A stretch of 64,000 nucleotides of DNA from positions 992,001-1,056,000 of the forward strand of contig NC_016026.1 of the NCBI RefSeq assembly GCF_000226315.1, read 5' to 3'. The stretch is from Micavibrio aeruginosavorus ARL-13 (GTDB lineage: Bacteria; Pseudomonadota; Alphaproteobacteria; Micavibrionales; Micavibrionaceae). Under the pieces are notes generated by a model. It had not been told where the DNA came from and searched no databases. It worked only from the letters and a program-made list of their open reading frames with translations. Positions 9,901 through 17,487 of this stretch are shown here, in pieces. Position numbers and translations under genes: made by a program. Numbering within the stretch: the stretch's first letter is position 1; every line of letters starts with the position of its first letter.

Positions 9901-9985
9901 ATTGTTGAACCTGCCCCATATGGGGCGTAGGATGCCCACCGCTTTAACCCCCGGTTTTGTTCAATGAAAAGGCGATGGGGCAGCC

Positions 9986-10627
9986 ATGTCCGAGCATATG
10001 AAATTGAAAGCCGAGTTGGACTTCCTGACCGCGATTGAGCGGGGAGAAGTTGTGACCCAGATGACGCTGAAACAACGTATTGGTGTTTCGGTGGGGTTGA
10101 TCAATGCCTTGTTAAAGCGGGCAGTGAACAAGGGGTATGTAAAAGTTCGTCGGGCCCCTTACAAACGCTACGCGTATTACCTGACCCCACAAGGCTTTAG
10201 CGAAAAAAGCCGTTTGGTCGCTGCGTATCTTGAATCGTCGATTGATTTCCTGCGCCAGGCGCGCGCGCAATATACTGATGTTTTTGGTGGTGCTTTGAAG
10301 CAAGGTGGAAATCGCTTTGCTTTGGCGGGTGCGGGTGAATTGGCGGAAATCGCCATTCTGTCAACGCTGTGCCAAGATGTAAAAAGTCTTGTTGTTCTGG
10401 ATCCTGCAACAGATCGCACTGAAATTTCTGGCGTACGGGTTGTTCGTGATCTGGTGGGGCAGGATATTGACGCAATCGTCGTGACCGATGCAACAAACCC
10501 GCAAGACATGTTTGAGAATTTGCGCCGGACCTATCCTGATGCCGTTATCTTGTGGCCTGCTTTGCTGCGTATTACGCCGGATCGGGATGAATTAATCCGG
10601 GCGTATGATGAGGGGCGTGCGGCATGA
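9986..10627 (+). CDS. Winged-helix (MarR-like) regulator of a polysaccharide locus
   Basis: 213-residue protein. Residues about 1-75 look like a winged helix (MTLKQRIGVSVGLINALLKRAVNKGYVKVRR then a wing with YAYYLTPQGF), similar to EPS-associated MarR-type regulators. Residues about 105-205 form an alternating alpha/beta segment (FALAGAGELAEIAILSTL, DIDAIVVTDATNPQDMF) resembling a small Rossmann-like ligand domain. The stop overlaps the start of the RfaH-like gene by 4 bases, so the two are co-expressed at the head of the locus. Role inferred: sets expression of the cluster in response to an unknown ligand. Confidence 0.75.
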   Translation: MSEHMKLKAELDFLTAIERGEVVTQMTLKQRIGVSVGLINALLKRAVNKGYVKVRRAPYKRYAYYLTPQGFSEKSRLVAAYLESSIDFLRQARAQYTDVFGGALKQGGNRFALAGAGELAEIAILSTLCQDVKSLVVLDPATDRTEISGVRVVRDLVGQDIDAIVVTDATNPQDMFENLRRTYPDAVILWPALLRITPDRDELIRAYDEGRAA

Positions 10628-11127
10628 CCAATTGGTTCGTCATTCAAACGCAACCCAATCAGGAATTTCGTGCAGAAACGCATCTGCGTCGTCAGGGCTA
10701 TGATGTGTGGTTGCCGTGTATCAAAAAAATCCGCCGTCATGCGCGCCGGGTTGAGAATGTCCAACGCCCATTGTTTCCGGGTTATATGTTTGTACGCATG
10801 AATATCGACGAACAGCCGTGGCGGGCCATCAATGGTACATTCGGTGTGCGTAATATTTTGTGTCAGAACAATAAGCCACAAATTATTGAGCGCGGTTTTA
10901 TCGATGCCTTGCGTGCGCGAACGGATGATGATGGGTGCACAATCCCTGTGGACGATGGGATGCGTGAAGGGGGCAATGTGCGTATTGCGCATGGCCCCTT
11001 TGAGGATTGCATTGGAACGATTTTGAAGATTGCGGACCGGGATCGCATCATGCTGATGCTGCAAATTCTGGGACGTGAAGTGCGCGCGATTGTTTCGCGG
11101 CACGAAGTGGTTTCGGCTGACGCGTAA
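10624..11127 (+). CDS. RfaH/NusG-like transcription antitermination factor
   Basis: 167-residue NusG paralogue. The NGN domain (WFVIQTQPNQEFRAETHL ... LFPGYMFVRM) occupies residues 1-100, followed by a KOW-like segment (VRIAHGPFEDCIGTILKI). By family knowledge, specialised NusG paralogues such as RfaH bind RNA polymerase paused at an ops element and suppress Rho and intrinsic termination in long surface-polysaccharide operons. An ops-type sequence lies 60 bases downstream of this gene, before the first sugar gene. It is not the housekeeping NusG, which is normally next to secE and rplK. Confidence 0.85.
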   Translation: MTNWFVIQTQPNQEFRAETHLRRQGYDVWLPCIKKIRRHARRVENVQRPLFPGYMFVRMNIDEQPWRAINGTFGVRNILCQNNKPQIIERGFIDALRARTDDDGCTIPVDDGMREGGNVRIAHGPFEDCIGTILKIADRDRIMLMLQILGREVRAIVSRHEVVSADA

Positions 11128-11160
11128 ATGCGCGAAGGCCGCTCTTAATGAATACAAGCC

Positions 11161-11185
11161 TTTGGGTGAATGCGATTCACCCAAA
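11161..11185 (+). promoter_or_regulatory. Perfect 10-bp hairpin just before the ops element
   Basis: TTTGGGTGAA, a 5-base loop, and the exact complement TTCACCCAAA. No T tract follows; instead the ops-like sequence begins two bases later. It could be a pause-enhancing RNA hairpin or an operator sharing the GTGAAT half-sites seen upstream of the winged-helix gene. Confidence 0.6.
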
Positions 11186-11186
11186 C

Positions 11187-11199
11187 GGCGGTAGCGTGC
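11187..11199 (+). promoter_or_regulatory. ops (operon polarity suppressor) element
   Basis: GGCGGTAGCGTGC matches the enterobacterial ops/JUMPstart core recognised by RfaH. It lies in the 5' leader of the sugar genes, immediately downstream of an RfaH-like gene and 27 bases before the epimerase start codon. The match of sequence, position and a neighbouring antiterminator makes the call strong, although experimental ops data come mainly from Enterobacteria. Confidence 0.85.
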
Positions 11200-11225
11200 A
11201 AAAATTTGATAAAAGGAGAAGGTTG

Positions 11226-12200
11226 ATGGACATTAAAGATAAAAAAATTCTGGTGATTGGTGGAGCCGGTTTTATCGGATCTCACGTTGTTGCGGAATTG
11301 TTGAAAACCGATGTGGCTGAAGTTGTGATTTACGATAACTTCGCCCGCGGAAAATTAAGTAATATCGAAGAATATTTACAAGATCCGCGTTGCACATTGT
11401 ATCCGAATGGCGGTGATATTCGTGATGTAGATGTTTTGGATCATGCGATGCAAGGCGTTCATGGCGTTGTTCATACGGCTGCCATGTGGCTGCTCCACTG
11501 CAAAGATTTTCCGCGTACGGCCTTTACGGTAAACATCGAGGGCACCTTCAACGTTTTGGAGGCGTGCGTGAAGAACAAGGTTGAACGTCTAGTCTATTCC
11601 TCTTCCGCGTCCGTATATGGTGATGCATTGCAAGTTCCGATGACAGAGGAGCATCCGTTCAATAACCGTAACTTCTACGGCGCGACAAAAATTTCTGGTG
11701 AGGCCATGTGTCATGCATTCCATGATCGTTATGGTCTTAGCTTCGTTGGTTTGCGTTATATGAACGTGTATGGCCCGCACCAGGATCAAACGGCGGCTTA
11801 TACAGGCGTAATTCCAATTCTGTTAAACAAAATTGCCGCGAATGAGCAGCCGACAATCAATGGTGATGGAACGCAAGCCTATGACTTTGTGTCTGTTTAT
11901 GACGTGGCGCGTTGCAATGTTCTGGCTTTGCAGTCCGATGCAACCGATCAGTTCTATAACGTGGGTACGGGTGTTCAAACTACGATTGGTGATCTGTGCA
12001 ATCTGATTTTGGAAATGAAAGATTCGCCGTTGAAAATCCAATACAACCCGTACAGTGCTGATGATGCTCGTCGTATGGTGCAAAACCGTATTGGTTGCCC
12101 GAAAAAGGCGGCAAATGATCTTGGTTTTAACTACAACATTGAACTGCGTGAAGGTATTCAACGTCTGATCGATTGGCGCAAAGCCAACGGGGTGGATTAA
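11226..12200 (+). CDS. NAD-dependent sugar epimerase/dehydratase (SDR family)
   Basis: Extended short-chain dehydrogenase acting on a nucleotide sugar, 324 residues. GGAGFIGSH near the N-terminus binds NAD. The catalytic segment includes SSSASVYGD and YGATKISGE with the YxxxK pair, and LRYMNVYGPHQ follows, as in UDP-glucose 4-epimerase relatives. The start at 11226 follows AAGGAGAAGG. It is the first sugar gene after the ops element; the aminotransferase start is 5 bases beyond its stop. It could be a 4-epimerase, or a dehydratase supplying a keto sugar to the aminotransferase; the sequence does not decide. Confidence 0.85.
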   Translation: MDIKDKKILVIGGAGFIGSHVVAELLKTDVAEVVIYDNFARGKLSNIEEYLQDPRCTLYPNGGDIRDVDVLDHAMQGVHGVVHTAAMWLLHCKDFPRTAFTVNIEGTFNVLEACVKNKVERLVYSSSASVYGDALQVPMTEEHPFNNRNFYGATKISGEAMCHAFHDRYGLSFVGLRYMNVYGPHQDQTAAYTGVIPILLNKIAANEQPTINGDGTQAYDFVSVYDVARCNVLALQSDATDQFYNVGTGVQTTIGDLCNLILEMKDSPLKIQYNPYSADDARRMVQNRIGCPKKAANDLGFNYNIELREGIQRLIDWRKANGVD

Positions 12201-12205
12201 TTATC

Positions 12206-13357
12206 ATGACTCAACAAAAACGGAACATTGCTATTTCTCTCCCCTTGACGGGAGAGGAAGAGTGGCAAGCTGCACGTGAGCCATTGATGAGTGGTTGGTT
12301 GACGCAAGGGCCAAAGGTTGCTGCCTTTGAAAAGGCTTTTGCTGAACGTCATCAGGTTAAACATGCTTTGGCGGTGACGTCCTGTACAACGGGGTTGCAT
12401 CTGGCGTTGGCTGGCTTGGGGATTGGCCCGGGCGATGAGGTGATAGTTCCGGCCTTTACCTGGGTTGCAACGGCTAACGTTGTTTTGTATTGCAACGCGA
12501 CACCCGTTTTTGTTGATGTTGATCCCAAAACATACAATTTGGACATTGCGCAGATCGCGTCGAAAGTAACCGAAAAAACCAAAGCTGTGATTGCAGTGCA
12601 CCTCTTTGGCCGTTGTGTTGATATCGATGCATTGCGTGCCGCGTTGCCAGCGCGTGTAAAGATTGTTGAAGATGCGGCATGTGCTGCGGGTTCTGATTGG
12701 AAAGGGCGTCCGGCGGGAAGCCTGGGCGACGTTGGTGTGTTCTCCTTCCATCCGCGTAAATCCGTGACAACGGGTGAGGGGGGTATGGTTACGACCAATG
12801 ATCCTGCGTTGGCTGAGGTCATGGATCAAATGCGAAACCACGGCGCTTCAATTTCAGAGGAGCAGCGTCATCGCGGACCCCGCCCATATTTGTTGCCGGA
12901 CTTTAATTTACTCGGTTACAACTATCGTATGACTGATTTACAAGGTGCCGTTGGCCTTGTTCAGTTGTCTAAGCTGGATAAATTTATTGATGAGCGCGCG
13001 CGTTGGGCTGATTTCTATCACGATGCCTTGCGTGATATCCCGTGGTTGCGGACGCCAAATTCCGACAATTCATGCCGTCATGGCTGGCAAGCTTACGTTA
13101 CTTACGTTGATGCAAAAACGGCTCCGCGCCCGCGCAATGATATCATGCAATATTTAATGGACGCCGGCATTGCTACAAGGCCTGGAACGCATGCTGTTCA
13201 TATGCTGGGCTATTATCGCGATCGTTTCAATCTGAAGCCGGAGGACTTCCCTGGTGCGCAAGATTGTAACGACAACACGATGGCCATCCCGCTTCACAAT
13301 CGAATGACGGAAGAAGATTACCATTACGTCGTTCAAGCATTGAAAGCGGTGGCGTAA
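12206..13357 (+). CDS. DegT/DnrJ/EryC1-type sugar aminotransferase
   Basis: PLP enzyme that transaminates a keto-nucleotide sugar. SCTTGLHLALAGLGIGPGDEVIVPAFTW is the family opening block, cut here by an unusually Cys-containing turn. VEDAACAAGSDWKG and FHPRKSVTTGEGGM follow; the Lys in the latter is the Schiff-base residue. The length of 383 residues is normal. The AsnB-like gene starts 2 bases after its stop. With the preceding SDR it probably makes an amino sugar for the surface glycan; the substrate is unknown. Confidence 0.88.
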   Translation: MTQQKRNIAISLPLTGEEEWQAAREPLMSGWLTQGPKVAAFEKAFAERHQVKHALAVTSCTTGLHLALAGLGIGPGDEVIVPAFTWVATANVVLYCNATPVFVDVDPKTYNLDIAQIASKVTEKTKAVIAVHLFGRCVDIDALRAALPARVKIVEDAACAAGSDWKGRPAGSLGDVGVFSFHPRKSVTTGEGGMVTTNDPALAEVMDQMRNHGASISEEQRHRGPRPYLLPDFNLLGYNYRMTDLQGAVGLVQLSKLDKFIDERARWADFYHDALRDIPWLRTPNSDNSCRHGWQAYVTYVDAKTAPRPRNDIMQYLMDAGIATRPGTHAVHMLGYYRDRFNLKPEDFPGAQDCNDNTMAIPLHNRMTEEDYHYVVQALKAVA

Positions 13358-13359
13358 CC

Positions 13360-15246
13360 ATGTGTGGTGTAGCGGGGCTTCTCTATCTCGATAAAACGCC
13401 GGTTTCCCCGGTGACCATTAAACGCATGACGGATATTATTTCGCATCGTGGTCCAGATGGAGAGGGACAGTGGGTGGAGGAAAATATTGGTCTCGGCCAT
13501 CGCCGTTTGGCCATTATTGATCTTTCACCTGCCGGGCACCAACCAATGGTGTCTGTTGATCACCGCTATGTAATTTCGTTTAATGGCGAAATTTACAACT
13601 TTATGGAGTTGCGCGCCGAGCTTGAGGCTAAAGGCTATTGGTTTCGTTCGAAAACAGACACCGAAGTGCTTCTTTATGCCTATGCAGAGTGGGGTGTTAA
13701 GGCGCTGGAGCGCCTGAATGGTATGTTCGCCTTTGCATTGTGGGATCGCAAAGAGAAGACATTGCTTCTGGCGCGTGATCGTTTTGGTGTTAAGCCCATT
13801 TATTACGCGCGCCAGGGCAATATGCTGGCCTTTGGATCGGAACAGAAGGCCATTACAGCACATAAAGAATTTCAACGTCATTTGAATAAGCCCGCATTAC
13901 TGGAATATTTTACATTCCAGAATATTTTCACCGATCAGACGTTGTTGCAGGACGTCAAAATTCTGCCCGCGGGTCACTACGCCATCGTTGATATGAAGAA
14001 AAAGAATCCCGAATTGCAATTGACGCAATACTGGGACTTTCACTTTAGTGAACCGGAAAACCCCGCTAGTGATGAAGAGTATCGAGAGGAATTGGATCGT
14101 CTCTTCCAGCAAGCCGTAAAACGTCAATTGATGACCGATGTTGAATTGGGCTGCTATCTCAGTGGTGGCATGGATTCCGGTTCAATCACAGCGATTGCTG
14201 CAAAGGAATACCCGTATATTAAAACATTTACCTGCGGGTTTGACTTAAATTCTGCATCTGGGATTGAGCTTGCGTATGATGAGCGAGCACGGGCTGAGTT
14301 TATGTCCTATAAATTTAAAACCGAACATTACGAAATGGTTTTAAAGGCTGGTGACATGGAGCGGTGTATGTCAAAACTGGCCTGGCATTTAGAAGAGCCG
14401 CGTGTTGGACAAAGCTATCCAAACTATTACGCAGCGCAACTGGCTTCAAAATTCGTAAAAGTCGTTCTAAGTGGTGCTGGCGGTGATGAGCTATTCGGTG
14501 GATATCCGTGGCGATATTATCGCGCTGTCGTTAATGACAATTTCATGGACTACACCGATAAATATTACATGTTTTGGCAACGTTTAATTCCTAACAGTCA
14601 GCTGAAGCAAGTTTTTGCGCCTGTCTGGAAGGATGTTGAGCATGTCTGGACGCGCGATATTTTTCGTGATGTTTTCAAAAATCATAAAAACGAATTGAAA
14701 ACGCCGGAAGATTACATCAACCACTCTTTGTATTTCGAGGCGAAAACATTCCTCCACGGCCTCTTGGTTGTTGAGGATAAATTGTCGATGGCCCACTCTT
14801 TGGAGAGCAGGGTTCCATTTCTTGATAATGATCTTGTTGATTTTGCTATGCGTTGTCCAGTGCAGTTGAAGTTGAACAATCTTGCTGATGTTGTTCGGAT
14901 TAACGAAAACGAAGCCGGTAATAAAACGGGCAAATACTTTGAAAAGACCAAAGATGGAAAGCAGATTGTTCGTGACGTAATGAAAAAATATATCCCTGAC
15001 GACATTGCCAGCGCAGAAAAGCAAGGTTTTTCTGCACCTGACGCAAGTTGGTTTAAAGGAGAAAGTATTGATTTTGTTTGTAAGCGATTGTTGAACAATA
15101 AGGCGCCCATTTATGACATTCTCGATAAAGAGAGTATTCAGCAAATGTTGGATGAACATCTGACTGGGCGCCAAAATCGTCGCTTACTTGTTTGGTCGCT
15201 GTTGAACGTCGATGAGTGGCTTGAAAAGTCAGGTTTGCAAAGTTAA
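13360..15246 (+). CDS. AsnB-like glutamine-dependent amidotransferase (first copy)
   Basis: 628-residue protein of the asparagine synthase B family. Met is followed by Cys2 (MCGVAGLLY), the Ntn glutaminase nucleophile. HRGPDGEG and FNGEIYNF line the glutamine site. YLSGGMDSGSI is the PP-loop that adenylates the carboxylate. In surface-polysaccharide loci such proteins often amidate sugar carboxylates (as proposed for WbpS) rather than making asparagine; a second copy lies at 29192-31195. Both catalytic halves look intact. Confidence 0.88.
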   Translation: MCGVAGLLYLDKTPVSPVTIKRMTDIISHRGPDGEGQWVEENIGLGHRRLAIIDLSPAGHQPMVSVDHRYVISFNGEIYNFMELRAELEAKGYWFRSKTDTEVLLYAYAEWGVKALERLNGMFAFALWDRKEKTLLLARDRFGVKPIYYARQGNMLAFGSEQKAITAHKEFQRHLNKPALLEYFTFQNIFTDQTLLQDVKILPAGHYAIVDMKKKNPELQLTQYWDFHFSEPENPASDEEYREELDRLFQQAVKRQLMTDVELGCYLSGGMDSGSITAIAAKEYPYIKTFTCGFDLNSASGIELAYDERARAEFMSYKFKTEHYEMVLKAGDMERCMSKLAWHLEEPRVGQSYPNYYAAQLASKFVKVVLSGAGGDELFGGYPWRYYRAVVNDNFMDYTDKYYMFWQRLIPNSQLKQVFAPVWKDVEHVWTRDIFRDVFKNHKNELKTPEDYINHSLYFEAKTFLHGLLVVEDKLSMAHSLESRVPFLDNDLVDFAMRCPVQLKLNNLADVVRINENEAGNKTGKYFEKTKDGKQIVRDVMKKYIPDDIASAEKQGFSAPDASWFKGESIDFVCKRLLNNKAPIYDILDKESIQQMLDEHLTGRQNRRLLVWSLLNVDEWLEKSGLQS

Positions 15247-15261
15247 AAATTGGTGATTGAG

Positions 15262-16179
15262 ATGAAAAAAGACCCGAACTTCATTATTGGTGGCACATCA
15301 GCAGGGGGAACCAGTTTTCTTGCTGCAGTATTAGTGCAGCATCCGGAAATATATTTGCCGAAGCAAATGCGTCCTGAACCTCACTTTTTTTATAAAAGTT
15401 GGGAGTATGAGAAGGGGTATGATTATTATATTGAGCGGTGGTTTTCCGATGTAAAAGAACATCACGTTGCAGTTGGTGAAAGATCTTCATCTTATATGTT
15501 TGGTGCAAAATCAGTTGCTGAGAAAGTGCATAAACTTTATCCGGATATGAAGTTTATTTTTACGCTTCGCAATCCGATTGAGCGAACTTGGGCCAATTAT
15601 AGATACACGGTCTTGCAGGGATTAGAGGATTGCTCTTTTCAGGATGCTTTGGAACGAGAACAAGAAAGAGTCTCTGCTCAGCAGGGAATATGGGCAGAGA
15701 TACAACCGCATAATTACACGGGGCGCGGCTTTTATGGCGCGCAGATCTCTGATTTTTATGAGTTCTTTCCGAAAGAGAATATTTTGCTTGTGAAGTCTGA
15801 AGCGCTTTCATCTGATACTCAGGGCGAACTTGGAAAAATATATAAATTCTTAAATTTAAAAAATTTGTCTTTCGTGCCTGAGCGCGCTCCTGATCATACG
15901 AGCGTCAATGTGCAGAATCCGTCCTTGCAAAAACAGCTACGAGAATATTTTTCGGATAGATTCGATAAAGTAATCGAAGCGTGCCGTAAAAATGAAGACA
16001 TTGAAAGCTTTGCTAGCGATTCAAATGATGCTGACAATATTCGACGGCTTCAGGAAAATATGACTGGCAATAAAGCGGCGATGCCAAAGGAAAGTAGAGA
16101 ATATTTGCAAAAATTATTTTCCGATGACATGGCTTTGCTTAAAAATCACGTTGATTTCGATATTTCGGACTGGGTGTGA
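15262..16179 (+). CDS. Sulfotransferase-fold protein, candidate phosphoramidate transferase
   Basis: 305-residue cytosolic protein of the bacterial sulfotransferase family. The 5'-phosphosulfate-type loop is present at residues 10-19 but reads GGTSAGGTSF: the lysine that contacts the transferred sulfate in PAPS enzymes (G-x-x-K-x-G-T-T) is Ser13 and the next Thr is Gly. The 3'-phosphate motif is LRNPIERTWANY, keeping the Arg but with Ala in place of the usual Ser. I chose the ATG at 15262; the longer frame starts with TTG. The APS-kinase-like gene is 3 bases downstream. Because the neighbours appear to make 3'-phospho-CDP-phosphoramidate, a PAPS analogue, I infer it may transfer phosphoramidate to the glycan. 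Ordinary sugar sulfation is the alternative. Confidence 0.7.
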   Translation: MKKDPNFIIGGTSAGGTSFLAAVLVQHPEIYLPKQMRPEPHFFYKSWEYEKGYDYYIERWFSDVKEHHVAVGERSSSYMFGAKSVAEKVHKLYPDMKFIFTLRNPIERTWANYRYTVLQGLEDCSFQDALEREQERVSAQQGIWAEIQPHNYTGRGFYGAQISDFYEFFPKENILLVKSEALSSDTQGELGKIYKFLNLKNLSFVPERAPDHTSVNVQNPSLQKQLREYFSDRFDKVIEACRKNEDIESFASDSNDADNIRRLQENMTGNKAAMPKESREYLQKLFSDDMALLKNHVDFDISDWV

Positions 16180-16182
16180 TTT

Positions 16183-16710
16183 ATGGAGCAGGGGCGGGTT
16201 TTTTGGATTACTGGGTTATCTGGTTCCGGAAAAACAACATTGTGCTCTGCTTTGGTTGAGCACATTCGTAATGCTGGCGAAAGCATCATCATGTTCGATG
16301 GGGATGTTTTGCGTTACGTTTTTGGTATGACGGATGGATACAGCCGGGAGGAGCGGACTAAGGTTTCATTGCGCTATTCGCGTTTGGTTCATTCTATCGT
16401 TGCGCAAGGGGTTGACGTTGCTATCGCAACTATATCCATGTACGAGGACGTATATGCTTGGAACCGGGAGAATTTCGACCGGTATGTTGAAATTTATCTT
16501 GATGTCCCTATGGATGAATTGGTGCGGCGCGACCCTAAGGGAATATACCGCCGTGCTATCGCGGGTGATTTGAAGCATGTTGCTGGAATGGATCTTGTGG
16601 TTGATCGTCCCATCTCCCCACATATTCACTTAGAGTGGTCACCTAATAAAACTGTTCAAACTATGTTGTCTGAAATCGTAAATTATCTGGAGGTAAATAA
16701 TGCTGAATAA
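16183..16710 (+). CDS. APS-kinase-like nucleotide kinase, probable cytidine diphosphoramidate kinase (Cj1415-like)
   Basis: 175-residue P-loop kinase of the CysC fold. Walker A is GLSGSGKTT (residues 11-19), the DGD motif is at 39-41, and RDPKGIYRRAIAG with the following lid replaces the substrate region of CysC. No sulfate-assimilation genes (cysD, cysN, cysH) accompany it; instead it sits with glutamine-kinase-like, GATase-like and cytidylyltransferase-like genes. In Campylobacter jejuni the CysC look-alike Cj1415 phosphorylates the 3'-OH of cytidine diphosphoramidate. I infer the same role. Genuine APS kinase for PAPS synthesis is the alternative. Its end overlaps the methyltransferase start by 11 bases. 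Confidence 0.78.
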   Translation: MEQGRVFWITGLSGSGKTTLCSALVEHIRNAGESIIMFDGDVLRYVFGMTDGYSREERTKVSLRYSRLVHSIVAQGVDVAIATISMYEDVYAWNRENFDRYVEIYLDVPMDELVRRDPKGIYRRAIAGDLKHVAGMDLVVDRPISPHIHLEWSPNKTVQTMLSEIVNYLEVNNAE

Positions 16711-17485
16711 AATGAAACATGGTGATTTTACTGGTCTTGCGCAGGATTATTCCGACTATAGACCGGATTATTCGCCGGCGGTTTTGCGTGCGATATTGTC
16801 TTCCGCTCAGGTTCCTGTGAATGAAATTGATTTTGTTGATGTTGGTGCCGGGACCGGAATTTGGACGCGCATGGTTTCGGCTGCTGGGGTTCGATCTTCT
16901 GTAGCTGTAGAGCCTAATGATGACATGCGCCACCAAGGTGAAAATCATACGGATAATGCAAATATAAAGTGGTTTAAAGGGGCTGGCGAAGAAACTGGCT
17001 TGCCGGATTCAAGTGCGGACATATTGTCCATGGCGTCATCGTTCCACTGGGTTGATTTTGATCGTGGTACGCAGGAATTTTGTCGGGTTTTGCGCCCTGG
17101 TGGTGTTTTTGTGGCTATTTGGAATCCGCGTTATATAGAATCTAATCCTTTGCTGGTGGAAATTGAGGCTCATCTTCAAACCTTGAAGGGTGAAACTATT
17201 ACACGCGTTTCATCAGGGCGGTCTCCCTTCACTGAAGGGTTATTTGACAAGTTGCACGGGTGTGGCCGATTCTCTGATGTTTTGTATGTAGAGTCTCGTC
17301 ATACAATACCGTTCTCAAAAGAGCGATATTTGGGTGCGTGGCGTTCCGTCAATGATTTGCGCGTGCAATTAGGGCCTGAAAAATTTCAGAACTTCTTGAG
17401 CTGGGTGGAAGACAAAATTTCAGACACTGATGTAATTGAAGCGGAATATTTGACCCGGGCATGGATTGCAAGAAAGCCGGTATAA
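16700..17485 (+). CDS. Class I SAM-dependent methyltransferase
   Basis: 261-residue Methyltransf_11-like enzyme with SAM motif VDVGAGTGIW, an acidic motif II region (VAVEPNDDM) and post-motif LRPGGVFVAIWNP. GGAGG precedes the ATG by 6 bases, within the end of the kinase gene. It sits between the kinase and glutamine-kinase genes, as methyltransferase genes do in the C. jejuni O-methyl phosphoramidate cluster, so it is a candidate for O-methylating the phosphoramidate. It could instead methylate a sugar. Confidence 0.8.
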   Translation: MLNKMKHGDFTGLAQDYSDYRPDYSPAVLRAILSSAQVPVNEIDFVDVGAGTGIWTRMVSAAGVRSSVAVEPNDDMRHQGENHTDNANIKWFKGAGEETGLPDSSADILSMASSFHWVDFDRGTQEFCRVLRPGGVFVAIWNPRYIESNPLLVEIEAHLQTLKGETITRVSSGRSPFTEGLFDKLHGCGRFSDVLYVESRHTIPFSKERYLGAWRSVNDLRVQLGPEKFQNFLSWVEDKISDTDVIEAEYLTRAWIARKPV

Positions 17486-17487
17486 AG

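Noticed and set aside
11161-11185. Intrinsic terminator after the RfaH-like gene
   Set aside because: The stem is perfect but no T tract follows; an ops element begins two bases later.
16183-16710. Annotation as assimilatory adenylylsulfate kinase (cysC)
   Set aside because: The fold fits, but no cysD, cysN or cysH accompanies it and three neighbouring genes match phosphoramidate enzymes; kept as the alternative, not the primary call.
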